From an uncultured Muribaculaceae bacterium (GTDB taxonomy: Bacteria; Bacteroidota; Bacteroidia; Bacteroidales; Muribaculaceae): DNA of 64,000 nucleotides. Shown here one piece after another: positions 53,651 to 62,394 of the stretch. How positions within the stretch are numbered: the first letter of the stretch is position 1; each line of letters opens with the position of its first letter. The notes beneath the pieces are model-generated. The model was not told the DNA's origin. It did not search any database and saw only the letters and a list, made by a program, of their open reading frames with translations. The stretch is from contig CAJTWL010000006.1 of the NCBI GenBank assembly GCA_910579845.1, positions 1 to 64,000 on the forward strand. Reading direction: 5' to 3'. The position numbers were made by a program, and so were the translations under genes.

Positions 53651-55236
53651 TGAAGATAGATATGTTTAAGGTAATGCGTCTGGCGTTTGCCGCAACTGTG
53701 CTTGGCTTTGCCGGTCAGGGAGTAGTATATGGTAAGATTACCCGAGGCAGCGTTAAAACGGACACAGGAAAAGCTTTGTCCGGTGTGCAGGTTTCAGATG
53801 GTATAAATATCATTGCAACAGATCTTGAAGGGAATTTTGCAATAGATTCCGAAATACCGTTGGGTTATCTGTTTGTAATTACTCCAAACGGATACGAACC
53901 GGCAACTTATCTGCAAAGTCGCCCCAAATTCTGGGAAACGGCAAAGTCGGGAGACAGAATCCAATTCCGTTTGCGCAAGATAGAGAATGATGCTCCTATC
54001 GGTATAATAGCCGTTGCCGATCCTCAGATTTCAAATCGTTGCGGTGATGTAGAGCGTCTTAAACAGATGTATCTTCCGGAGGTTAACAGGGCAATCGATT
54101 CTCTCCGCAACAAAGGTACAGATCCGATAGTGATGACACTCGGAGATGTTGTGTGCGACTATTTTGTGGCTCGTGGATATGGTTACACTCTTGATAAATT
54201 CAATGAGGATTTCAAGGTGAAGGCGGCTCTCTACCACACAATGGGCAATCATGACAATGACCCTTTCAAATCCGGTGACATATACGGAGCATCTACCTGG
54301 CATGACATAAACGGTCCCTCTTATTATTCATTCAATCGTGGAGGTGTGCACTTCCTGGTTCTCGATAACATTGTATCGGTCAATGAGGGCGCGGCTCCCG
54401 GTGTTCCCGGAAACAGAAGCACACACACCGCGCTGACGAAGGAACAGCTTGACTGGGTTGCCAAGGATCTTGCGGCACTTCCTGATAAGAATATCCCTGT
54501 TGTCGTGACCATGCATGCGCCTCTCCTGACCTTTCCTGTGGGTGATGGCGAGAAGCTGAAAGAGACATACCGTTTTAAAAACGGGGCTTCGGAACTTGGC
54601 GAACTGCTCAAGGATTTTCCCAATGTGAGAGTGTTGACTGGTCATGCGCATAAAAATCACTATTCTGTAACGCCGGAGGGTAATATCCGTGAATACAATT
54701 ATGCGGGTGCGAACGGTGGTTGGTGGCCTGCTGGTTTACCGCCATATAAAGCAAATCTTCCGGTGTGCGGTGACGGGTCTCCATGGGGAATCGGAATATG
54801 GGATTTTGCCGGCAAGAAGCCTACACATGTGTTCAAGGCATTCGACAAACCTTTGGATTTTCAGATAAGGGCTTATGATCTGAACAATCTATTTGTAAAA
54901 GATGAAGAGATAACCAAAGCATATCTGCCGGGAAATGAGAAGAACCGTAATGTTGTTCTTGCAAATGTATGGGCTTATGAACCGGGATGTACAGTCAGAA
55001 TGTTTGAGAACGGCAAGGAGCTTGAAGTCAGAAGGGTCAGGGCTATGGATCCGTATCTGATAAGCAATTATACAGAACCCATCAAGAAGGAATACGGTCA
55101 GTTGCATAAAGGTTTCAGACCTGAATCCTCCGCCCATATGTTTCGTGCCCAGGCTTCGACTTCCGATTCTCCGGTTGTAATAGAATTCACAGATCTCAGT
55201 GGTAGAAAGTTCACAACCACCCTCAACCGCAAGTAG
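53647..55236 (+). CDS. Exported calcineurin-like metallophosphoesterase, three-domain
   Basis: This 529-residue protein has a signal peptide (about 1-25), an N-terminal beta-sandwich (about 28-110; SVKTDTGKALSGVQVSD, ATDLEGNFAIDS), a central calcineurin-type domain with IIAVADPQIS (about 119-128), TLGDVVCDY, HTMGNHDND, VTMHAPLL and LTGHAHKNHY, which are the five metal and catalytic motifs, and a C-terminal domain (about 410-529). It is a periplasmic or surface phosphoesterase of unknown substrate. It is coupled to aroK by a 4-base overlap, probably only by position. Confidence 0.93.
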   Translation: MMKIDMFKVMRLAFAATVLGFAGQGVVYGKITRGSVKTDTGKALSGVQVSDGINIIATDLEGNFAIDSEIPLGYLFVITPNGYEPATYLQSRPKFWETAKSGDRIQFRLRKIENDAPIGIIAVADPQISNRCGDVERLKQMYLPEVNRAIDSLRNKGTDPIVMTLGDVVCDYFVARGYGYTLDKFNEDFKVKAALYHTMGNHDNDPFKSGDIYGASTWHDINGPSYYSFNRGGVHFLVLDNIVSVNEGAAPGVPGNRSTHTALTKEQLDWVAKDLAALPDKNIPVVVTMHAPLLTFPVGDGEKLKETYRFKNGASELGELLKDFPNVRVLTGHAHKNHYSVTPEGNIREYNYAGANGGWWPAGLPPYKANLPVCGDGSPWGIGIWDFAGKKPTHVFKAFDKPLDFQIRAYDLNNLFVKDEEITKAYLPGNEKNRNVVLANVWAYEPGCTVRMFENGKELEVRRVRAMDPYLISNYTEPIKKEYGQLHKGFRPESSAHMFRAQASTSDSPVVIEFTDLSGRKFTTTLNRK

Positions 55237-55286
55237 GCATAGTCAGTACGGGATAATATAGCATACAGGATTTGCGTTTTGAGAGT

Positions 55287-58088
55287 ATGAGGAAACTGTG
55301 TGCATTCACAATATTTACAGTTTTAATAATTCTTCTTTCCGCCTGTGGCACTAAGAAGAACACCCCTGCTTCGCGCCAATGGCAGGCTTTTACTACCCGT
55401 TATAATGTTTATTTCAACGGTAAAGAGCATTACAACGAGCAGCTTCAGCAGATGGAGCGCGAATATGAGGATGACTATACGCGCCGGTTGCTCACACATC
55501 CCGCAGAGGCACGCGCCGATCAGAAGATGCCGCAGCCTAATGGGGATTTCAAGCGCACAGTGGAGAAGATGCAGAAGGCTATACAGCTGCATTCCATAAA
55601 AAAGAAGCCGCCGAAGAAAAGCGCATCTCCCAAAGAGAAGTCATTCCGTGCGCGCGATGAGTTCAATCCGTTTCTTCACAATGCCTGGCTCACAATGGGT
55701 AAGGCGCAATATTACGATGGTGATTTTTCGGGAGCGGCGGCTACTTTCATGTATATTTCCCGACATTTCACATGGTTGCCGGAGGTGGTTACAGAAGCCC
55801 GTCTGTGGCAGACTCTCTGTTATTGTGCGATGGATTGGATATATGAGGCGGAAAACAGCATTCATCTTGTCAAAGAGAAGCAGTTGGTCAATAAGAATCT
55901 CCGGAATCTGTATAATTGGACAATGGCGGATCTTCTCGTAAGATCTGATAAATATGACGAGGCTGTTCCTTATCTTGCCGCAGCTGCCAAAGTCTCTTCA
56001 GGTACGCAGAGAAACAGACTATGGTTCCTGCTTGGTCAGCTATATTCGCATCAGGGCAAGAAAAAGCAGGCTTATGAGGCATTCAGACATGCGGGTAAAG
56101 GGCAGGGTATTCCGTATAGAGCCAAATTCAATGCGCGGATCAAGCAGAGTGAGGTTTTTTCAGGGAAAAATATCACGAAGGAGGTAAATTCACTGAAAGC
56201 CATGACACGCTATGCCCGTAACAAAGAATATGAGGATCAGATATATTATGCCATAGGAAATCTATATCTGTCGAGAGGAGATTCGCTGAAAGCCATAGAG
56301 AATTACAGGCTGTCGACAGAGAAATCCACCCGTAACGGTATCGACAAGGCACTTGCACAGTTGGCATTGGGGAATATATATTTTGCAAAAGGGGACTATG
56401 TGAAGGCTCAGCCTTGTTATGCCGAGGCTATTCCGCAGCTGCCTGAAAACTATCCTGATTATAAGATGCTCAAGCGTCGTAGCGATGTGCTTGACGAACT
56501 CTCTGTCTATGCCCAGAATGTACAGTTGCAGGATTCGTTGCTGACACTCGCGGCGATGACGCCCGAACAGCAGATGGAAGTGGCACGACGTCTGATTGCC
56601 GAACTGGTAGAGCGCGAGCGCAAAGCTGCCGAGGAAGCCAGACGAGAGGAGGCTATGGCTGAGAGAGAGGCTCTGGAAGGGAATGATATGATCAAACGTA
56701 ACGACCAGGCGGCACAAGGTTTCACGGCAAATGGCGACAAGTCATGGTATTTCTACAACGCTATGACCAAATCGCAGGGAAAAACAGAATTTCAACGTCG
56801 CTGGGGTGCCCGTCGTCTGGAGGATGACTGGCGTCGGCGTAATAAGTCATCGTTCGCATTCAATGACGAATCGAACGGAGACGGCAATACGGCTGAAACA
56901 GGTGCGGATACCGCACCGGACTCCGACAACAAGACGGAGGGTGAAGGCAAAAAGGATGATGCCGCCGACAGCTCCGATCCGCACAATCCGGAATATTATC
57001 TTTCACAGATTCCAAACACCGAGGAGCAGAAGAAAAACGCTAACGATATCATCCAGGAGGGTCTCTATAATATGGGATTGATATTGAAGGATAAACTTGA
57101 GGATTATCCTGCGGCAAAGAATGAGTTTCTGACTCTGGAGAAACGTTATCCTGACAATATCTATCGTCTGGATGTCTATTATAATCTTTATCTGATGGCG
57201 GTGCGTCGTGACGATACCGCGGATGCGGAATACTGGCGTGGCAAAATACTTTCGGATTTCCCCGATTCTCCGTATGGTCTGGCTATGAAGGATCCGCAGT
57301 ATTTCAATAATCTGCGTCGAATGAATCAGATCCAGGAGGAACTTTATGAAGAGGCGTATCAGGCATATCTCGATAATGACAACAGCAAGGTACATGAGCT
57401 GACAGCCCGTATGGAGAAGGACTTCCCTCTGTCTGAGATTCTGCCTAAATTCGTGTTTATCAACGCGCTCTCATATCTTACGGAGAAAGATAATGAAAAG
57501 TTCCGTACACAGCTCTCCTCGCTTCTTGAACGTTGGCCCGACACTGACATGACACCTATGGCTGCCGGAATAATGAAGGGACTCAAGGCGGGACGTGTGC
57601 CGAATGCGGGTCTGTCAAATTCGCGAGGGCTTATATGGAACCTGAATCTGACAAACGATTCAACAGCCGGCTCCAACGAATCGCTGGCTCAGTTCCTCAA
57701 CACTCCCGACTCCGCACAATATATGGTACTTGCCTTCCCTCGCGATTCAGTAAACTCCAATCAGTTGTTGTATGAGGTGGCGAGATTCAATTTCTCCTCC
57801 TTCGTGGTAAGGGATTTTGATATGGAACCGATGAGTTTCGGCGAGATAGGACTGATTGTGATAAAAGGATTCAGAAATCTCAAAGAGGCTGAATATTATT
57901 CCGGTGTGCTTCAGAGCAAGGGTCCGGAACTGCCCCCAGGTACAAGATCAATTATAATAAGCAAGCACAATTTTGAACTTCTGTTGAACGAAGGGCGTTC
58001 ATTTGAAGAATACTTCAGGTTTGTTCAGAGTCTGTCGGACACCCCGCCCGACGGATTGCCGCCTGTCACGCCTCCTGAGGAGGAATGA
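55287..58088 (+). CDS. PorW/SprE-type TPR lipoprotein (type IX secretion-linked)
   Basis: The ATG at 55287 gives MRKLCAFTIFTVLIILLSAC, a lipoprotein signal (lipobox LSAC); a TTG at 55272 would add 5 residues. The mature start, GTKKNTPASRQWQAFTTRYN with VYFNGKEHYNEQL, matches SprE/PorW, an outer-membrane-associated part of the type IX secretion system. About 933 residues carry TPR-like repeats (about 140-420), a Glu/Arg/Ala-rich coiled region (about 435-475), an acidic low-complexity linker (about 535-570) and a repeat-rich C-terminal part. porX follows after 61 bases, which supports the assignment. Confidence 0.85.
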   Translation: MRKLCAFTIFTVLIILLSACGTKKNTPASRQWQAFTTRYNVYFNGKEHYNEQLQQMEREYEDDYTRRLLTHPAEARADQKMPQPNGDFKRTVEKMQKAIQLHSIKKKPPKKSASPKEKSFRARDEFNPFLHNAWLTMGKAQYYDGDFSGAAATFMYISRHFTWLPEVVTEARLWQTLCYCAMDWIYEAENSIHLVKEKQLVNKNLRNLYNWTMADLLVRSDKYDEAVPYLAAAAKVSSGTQRNRLWFLLGQLYSHQGKKKQAYEAFRHAGKGQGIPYRAKFNARIKQSEVFSGKNITKEVNSLKAMTRYARNKEYEDQIYYAIGNLYLSRGDSLKAIENYRLSTEKSTRNGIDKALAQLALGNIYFAKGDYVKAQPCYAEAIPQLPENYPDYKMLKRRSDVLDELSVYAQNVQLQDSLLTLAAMTPEQQMEVARRLIAELVERERKAAEEARREEAMAEREALEGNDMIKRNDQAAQGFTANGDKSWYFYNAMTKSQGKTEFQRRWGARRLEDDWRRRNKSSFAFNDESNGDGNTAETGADTAPDSDNKTEGEGKKDDAADSSDPHNPEYYLSQIPNTEEQKKNANDIIQEGLYNMGLILKDKLEDYPAAKNEFLTLEKRYPDNIYRLDVYYNLYLMAVRRDDTADAEYWRGKILSDFPDSPYGLAMKDPQYFNNLRRMNQIQEELYEEAYQAYLDNDNSKVHELTARMEKDFPLSEILPKFVFINALSYLTEKDNEKFRTQLSSLLERWPDTDMTPMAAGIMKGLKAGRVPNAGLSNSRGLIWNLNLTNDSTAGSNESLAQFLNTPDSAQYMVLAFPRDSVNSNQLLYEVARFNFSSFVVRDFDMEPMSFGEIGLIVIKGFRNLKEAEYYSGVLQSKGPELPPGTRSIIISKHNFELLLNEGRSFEEYFRFVQSLSDTPPDGLPPVTPPEEE

Positions 58089-58149
58089 CACCGTATGCGT
58101 ACCCAATTCATATTTATTTTTAAACAAGCTCTAAATAGTTTATCCACCT

Positions 58150-59691
58150 ATGTCAGACAAGATCTTATGGGCAGACGATGAGATAGATCTGCTGAAACCA
58201 CATATTCTTTTCCTCAAAGCCAAAGGGTATGATGTCAAGACGGTCTCTAATGGCCGTGATGCGCTTGACGCTCTCGACCACGACGCATATTCACTCATTC
58301 TGCTTGATGAGAATATGCCCGGTATATCGGGACTGGAGACTCTTTCGGAGATCAACCGGCGTCATCCTGAACTTCCTGTGATCATGATCACAAAAAGCGA
58401 GGAGGAGAATATTATGGATCAGGCTATCGGCAACCGGATTGCCGATTATCTGATAAAACCTGTAAATCCTAATCAGATTCTGTTGTCAATAAAGAAGAAT
58501 CTGCATAGCCGCGAGATTGTGGCAGAGCAGGCGACAACCAATTATCAGCAGGATTTCATGAGGCTGTCGGCAAAGATAAACGCAGCCTCTTCTCTGGAAG
58601 ACTGGATGGAGGTTTACAAGGAGCTTGTCAGATGGGAGCTCAAACTTGAAGATACGGACAATTCAATGTCGGAGATGCTGTTGATGCAGAAGCGTGATGC
58701 CAATTCAAATTTCTGCAAGTTTGTGAAAAGGAATTATGAAGAGTGGGTGACAAGTGACAACCCCCCGTTGATGAGTCCGCGTATATTCAGCAAATGTGTT
58801 TTTCCCATGCTTGATGCCGGTGAGAAGATCTGTCTCTTTGTCATAGATAACTTCAGGTTTGACCAGTGGAAAGTTGTTCAGCCGTTGATTTCTGAATTTT
58901 TCAATATTACAGAGGATCTCTACACCACAATTCTGCCTACCTCCACCCAATACGCGCGCAATGCGATTTTTGCCGGACTGATGCCTCTGCAGATAGAGAA
59001 GATGTTTCCGCAATATTGGGTAGATGAAGATGAGAATGAAGGATTGAATATCCACGAAGAGAAGCTTGTGCAGACACAACTGGATCGATTTCGCCGCAAA
59101 GAGAGATTCATTTACACCAAACTTAATGATTCATCGGCAGGTGAGAAATTCGTACAGATGTTGTCGGCAAACAGGGATGTGCCGCTGCAGGTGGTTGTGC
59201 TGAATTTCATAGATATGCTTTCTCATGCAAGAACGGAGTCGAAAATGATCCGTGAGCTTGCCAACAGCGACGCCGCCTATCGTTCGCTGACCGAGAGCTG
59301 GTTCCGACACTCCTCCGCAATAGAGATATTCCGCCGTCTGGCTGAATTGGGATACAAGGTGTTGCTGACAACCGATCATGGCACAATCCGTGTGGATAAT
59401 CCGATAAAAGTTGTCGGAGACAAAAATACCAACACCAATCTGCGCTACAAGGTAGGCAAGAGTCTTAATTACAATCCCAGACAGGTATATGAGATGCATG
59501 ATCCCAAACGTTTCGGATTGCCCGCACCGAATCTTTCAAGCAGTTTCATTTATGCGTTGAATGAGGATTTCTTCTCATATCCTAATAATTATAATTATTA
59601 TGTACAGTATTATACAGGAACATTCCAGCATGGTGGCATATCTCTGCAGGAGATGCTTGTGCCGCTTATTACACTGATGCCTAAGGTATGA
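58150..59691 (+). CDS. porX: PorX: response regulator fused to a PglZ/alkaline-phosphatase-like domain
   Basis: This 513-residue protein has a receiver domain (1-120) with acidic Asp9 and Asp10, phospho-acceptor Asp53 in LILLDENMPG, MITKSEEEN and the K of YLIKPVNPNQ. A helical linker leads to the PglZ domain (about 200-513) with LFVIDNFRFDQWKV, LPTSTQYARNAIFAGLMP (a Thr/Ser nucleophile region), LNFIDMLSHAR and TTDHGTIRV. In Porphyromonas gingivalis PorX controls type IX secretion genes and cleaves cyclic oligonucleotides. It lies after PorW/SprE, and its stop overlaps the Sel1 gene by four bases. Confidence 0.93.
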   Translation: MSDKILWADDEIDLLKPHILFLKAKGYDVKTVSNGRDALDALDHDAYSLILLDENMPGISGLETLSEINRRHPELPVIMITKSEEENIMDQAIGNRIADYLIKPVNPNQILLSIKKNLHSREIVAEQATTNYQQDFMRLSAKINAASSLEDWMEVYKELVRWELKLEDTDNSMSEMLLMQKRDANSNFCKFVKRNYEEWVTSDNPPLMSPRIFSKCVFPMLDAGEKICLFVIDNFRFDQWKVVQPLISEFFNITEDLYTTILPTSTQYARNAIFAGLMPLQIEKMFPQYWVDEDENEGLNIHEEKLVQTQLDRFRRKERFIYTKLNDSSAGEKFVQMLSANRDVPLQVVVLNFIDMLSHARTESKMIRELANSDAAYRSLTESWFRHSSAIEIFRRLAELGYKVLLTTDHGTIRVDNPIKVVGDKNTNTNLRYKVGKSLNYNPRQVYEMHDPKRFGLPAPNLSSSFIYALNEDFFSYPNNYNYYVQYYTGTFQHGGISLQEMLVPLITLMPKV

Positions 59692-60284
59692 GACTGCTGC
59701 TCCACATATTGATTGCAGCTATGATCGCAGGCCCTGCGCTCACCGGAATACGCGATCTGGAGGACCGTGCCGAGCGTGGCGACAAATCGGCTGTATCAAT
59801 GTTGCGGGATTCCGCAGAGAACGGAAACGCCAGGGCTATGAATTATCTCGGCTTCCTGTATTGGCAGGGGCTTGGTGTGCGTCAGGATGCGGATTCAGCC
59901 ATGTACTACCTTCGTCATGGTGTGGCTTGCGGTGATGCAAAGGCGATGGGAAATTTAGGACATTTGCTGCTTATCGGAGAGAGGGGGATAACTCCCGACA
60001 GTGTAGAGGGTATGCGGTTACTGAATGCGGCGGTTGCCGGAAGAAACTCTGCGGCACTCAGAGAATTGGCTGATATCCTCGACCATACGGAACGTTATGA
60101 TTCCCTTTGTCCGCAGGGGATAAAAAAAGTAGCCGATGCATATTCGCATGGCTACCCGTTGCATTATGATTATAAAAAATCTGTCCGTTATTATTGGCGT
60201 GCCGCACAAGCCGGCGACAGCGTGGCGGCAAGGATCATTGACGAGACTGTCCAGATGTTCCCTGATATCCTGAAAAATTTATAA
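59688..60284 (+). CDS. Sel1-repeat exported protein downstream of porX
   Basis: This 198-residue protein has a short export signal (about 1-20) and at least three Sel1-type repeats of about 36 residues: NARAMNYLGFLYWQGLGVRQ, DAKAMGNLGHLLLIGERGIT and VADAYSHGYPLHYDYKKSVR. Such repeats form a helical scaffold for protein contacts. It overlaps the porX stop by four bases (ATGA), so it is translationally coupled. Its end overlaps the convergent TonB-like gene by 6 bases. A link to PorX signalling is inference. Confidence 0.85.
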   Translation: MRLLLHILIAAMIAGPALTGIRDLEDRAERGDKSAVSMLRDSAENGNARAMNYLGFLYWQGLGVRQDADSAMYYLRHGVACGDAKAMGNLGHLLLIGERGITPDSVEGMRLLNAAVAGRNSAALRELADILDHTERYDSLCPQGIKKVADAYSHGYPLHYDYKKSVRYYWRAAQAGDSVAARIIDETVQMFPDILKNL

Positions 60285-60635
60285 TCGGAATTTTACGGAG
60301 ATAGAGGCGGGAGAATCCACAGCTGTGCCGTTTTTCTGAGCCGGAATCCATTTCGGCATTGATTTTGCGATCCGGATAGCTTCCTGCTCGAGGTCCGGAT
60401 TCACCATTCTTTTGATTTTGAAATTGTTTAAAGTACCGTCCGCTTTTACGACGAATGTTACTATCACGGTTCCTTCGGCACCGTTTTCTATGGCTGCTGC
60501 CGGATATCTGACCGATTTCGCTATAAAACTGTTCATTTCGGCTATTCCTCCCGGAAATGAAGCGGGTGTATCCTGTGCTGAAGCAGAAACTACAAATGCC
60601 AGTATTCCTAAAATAGTTGCTAAAATCTTTTTCAT
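60279..60635 (-). CDS. Stand-alone TonB C-terminal domain protein
   Basis: This 118-residue protein is a signal peptide (about 1-20, ending SASAQ) plus one TonB C-terminal domain: FPGGIAEMNSFIAKSVRYPA (about 28-47), GTVIVTFVVKADGTLNNFKI (about 55-74) and EAIRIAKSMPKWIPAQKNGT. It lacks the ExbB-contacting membrane anchor and Pro-rich spacer of energy-transducing TonB, so a direct energy role is doubtful. It may bind TonB boxes in the periplasm. A perfect palindrome lies 23 bases upstream of the start. Confidence 0.9.
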   Translation of the reverse strand: MKKILATILGILAFVVSASAQDTPASFPGGIAEMNSFIAKSVRYPAAAIENGAEGTVIVTFVVKADGTLNNFKIKRMVNPDLEQEAIRIAKSMPKWIPAQKNGTAVDSPASISVKFRL

Positions 60636-60657
60636 AATTATTGACCTAATTTATAAG

Positions 60658-60674
60658 GAAGTCATCATGACTTC
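60658..60674. promoter_or_regulatory. 17-base palindrome upstream of the TonB-like gene
   Basis: GAAGTCATCATGACTTC has exact 7-base arms around TCA. Its position 23-39 bases before the start codon fits an operator, but the sequence matches no site I know. Confidence 0.45.
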
Positions 60675-60810
60675 ATTCTCTTAGACAACTAAATTAATAA
60701 AAAGTTACAAGTGGCGATGCATTTTTTCAAGCGAATCAAGATTTTCCCTTGAAGTTTGCTTTAATATAGTCGGGTATACGGCTTGTAATTATGTAATTAA
60801 CGGGCTGTAT

Positions 60811-60901
60811 CCGATGGTTGGGAGGGAGTTTGTCCTCAAACTCCCTGTATGACTTGGAATTTTTCAGCGACTTGGGGACAAGTCGCACTCCCAAACATCG
60901 G
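60811..60901. repeat. Three-stem palindromic element between the TonB-like and DUF4491 genes
   Basis: Outer arms CCGATGGTTGGGAG (60811-60824) and CTCCCAAACATCGG (60888-60901) pair at 13 of 14 positions. Inside are two perfect hairpins: GGGAGTTTG-tcct-CAAACTCCC (60824-60845) and GCGACTTG-ggga-CAAGTCGC (60867-60886). It accounts for much of the gene-free stretch 60636-60971. It is REP-like in form and differs from elements A to D. Confidence 0.75.
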
Positions 60902-60971
60902 GTAACGGTATCGTCGTGTGAATGAAGTTGTTTAAAAAAATAGTTTCTTAGGTTTGCACGGGAACGTGAAT

Positions 60972-61262
60972 TTAACTTGATTTTCTTTTGGGATTTTTGG
61001 GAAACCAACCTTTTTCAACTCTCTTTTTCTGCTCGAAGAGCTCAAGAATACTCCATAGACATGAACAACCTACGACACCAAGAATAGGGCTTATAATATT
61101 GTTCTCAATCAATAGACTTGCTATTATGAAAGCGATACCGGTCAGTGCGAATACCCACCAGCATCGTGTCCCGAAATAATACTCACCCTTGATTACAATA
61201 GGATGGAACAGACCTATTACAAGAAATGTGGTGACAGCTATAATCAAACCGGAGTAATTCAT
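60972..61262 (-). CDS. DUF4491 small membrane protein
   Basis: This 96-residue protein has three hydrophobic segments (about 4-24, 34-52, 55-72) and the motif GLFHPIVIKGEYYFGTRCWW (about 17-36), which I recognise as DUF4491 of Bacteroidota. The C-terminus (EQKKRVEKGWFPKNPKRKSS) is basic and cytoplasmic. No function is known. It stands alone between the palindromic element and the EamA transporter gene. Confidence 0.85.
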   Translation of the reverse strand: MNYSGLIIAVTTFLVIGLFHPIVIKGEYYFGTRCWWVFALTGIAFIIASLLIENNIISPILGVVGCSCLWSILELFEQKKRVEKGWFPKNPKRKSS

Positions 61263-61375
61263 TCTGTATAATCAAATATTATCATCAAATAAATAGGAAG
61301 TTGCAGATTCAACTGGCAAATGCAAAATTATATTATTCTTCGATAAAACTCAATTTTGGAGGTTGAAAAGTTCGG

Positions 61376-62269
61376 TCAATCAGTTTTGTGTCTGTATTTG
61401 TGTCTTCTGCCCGAACCGGAGAGTATGACGGCAAGAACGGAGATAATGATAAGCATAATCCCTATTACATCGCGGGTGTCGAGTGATTCATCGAATACCA
61501 TTATGCCTATTGCAACTGCTGTCACAGGTTCCATGGCTCCTAAGATAGCTGTCGGGGTAGATCCGATACGGAGTATAGCCTCAGTGGTGCACAGAAAGGA
61601 TAGTGCGGCAGGGAAGAGAGCGAGACAAAAAGCGTCACCCCATTGGAACCAGCCGCGTGGTGTGTTGCAGTTGCCGGTAGTCGCAATGTCAAAAAGAAAG
61701 ACGAGCATTCCGAAAAGTAAAACATAAAATGTCATGGTCAGAGGAGGAAGATTCTTCACATCAGTGTGCCTGACAGCGACAATGTATATTGCATACGACA
61801 GTGCCGATCCCATCACAAGAAGAGTGCCGACAAGACTCAGTGTCTCACCGCCTTCACCCTTATACAAGAAGCTTATGCCAAGAAGCGACAGTGCCAGAGC
61901 GACAAAAGTGACCCATGAGAATCTCTCTTTGAAGAAGATAATCATGATTACAGCAACCATCAGCGGGTAAACGAAAAGCATGGTCGATGCTATACCTGCG
62001 TTCATATATCCGTAGCTTTTAAAGAGTGTGAGCGAGGATATGCCCATAAGTACACCGAGTAAAGCGAGAGTAATGAGTTTCCTTTTATCTGTTTTGAATG
62101 ACATTTTTTTGAGGAGCATGATAATCCCTATAATAGGAATTGCCAGCAGGTATCTGTAGAAAAGCACTCCGGAAGCCGACATTCCGGCGTTCAGAAGAGG
62201 CAGAGCGAACAGCGGATTCATGCCATAGGTTATGGCTGCAAGTAATCCTAATATATATCCAGTTTTCAT
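61376..62269 (-). CDS. EamA/DMT-family transporter
   Basis: This 297-residue inner-membrane protein has ten membrane segments in two EamA repeats. The first has YILGLLAAITYGMNPLFALP (about 4-23), FYRYLLAIPIIGIIML and STMLFVYPLMVAVIMIIFFK with ERFSW; the second has VGTLLVMGSALSYAIYIVAV, GSTPTAILGAMEPVTAVAIG and FDESL. Members move metabolites such as amino acids, nucleosides or S-adenosylmethionine, and the substrate here is unknown. It is divergent from lysS. Confidence 0.92.
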   Translation of the reverse strand: MKTGYILGLLAAITYGMNPLFALPLLNAGMSASGVLFYRYLLAIPIIGIIMLLKKMSFKTDKRKLITLALLGVLMGISSLTLFKSYGYMNAGIASTMLFVYPLMVAVIMIIFFKERFSWVTFVALALSLLGISFLYKGEGGETLSLVGTLLVMGSALSYAIYIVAVRHTDVKNLPPLTMTFYVLLFGMLVFLFDIATTGNCNTPRGWFQWGDAFCLALFPAALSFLCTTEAILRIGSTPTAILGAMEPVTAVAIGIMVFDESLDTRDVIGIMLIIISVLAVILSGSGRRHKYRHKTD

Positions 62270-62346
62270 TAGAGCGTTCTTAGGTAATAGAGGTAAGTCC
62301 GTTATTTATAACGGAGCTAATTGCAGTATGTTTCAAACAAAATTAT

Positions 62347-62354
62347 TATCTTTG
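62347..62354 (+). promoter_or_regulatory. Probable -7 promoter element of lysS
   Basis: TATCTTTG matches TAnnTTTG fully and is followed by CAAAAC. It lies 41 bases upstream of the lysS start. The -33 TTTG is at best degenerate (TTGC at 62321). Confidence 0.5.
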
Positions 62355-62394
62355 CAAAACACGGAAAAATCAGGTATTATTACTCTATAAATAT

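Noticed and set aside
60736..61008. 90-codon open frame on the minus strand overlapping the DUF4491 gene
   Set aside because: It runs through the three-stem palindrome, overlaps the DUF4491 coding end by 37 bases, has no recognisable motif, and is better explained by the repeat structure.
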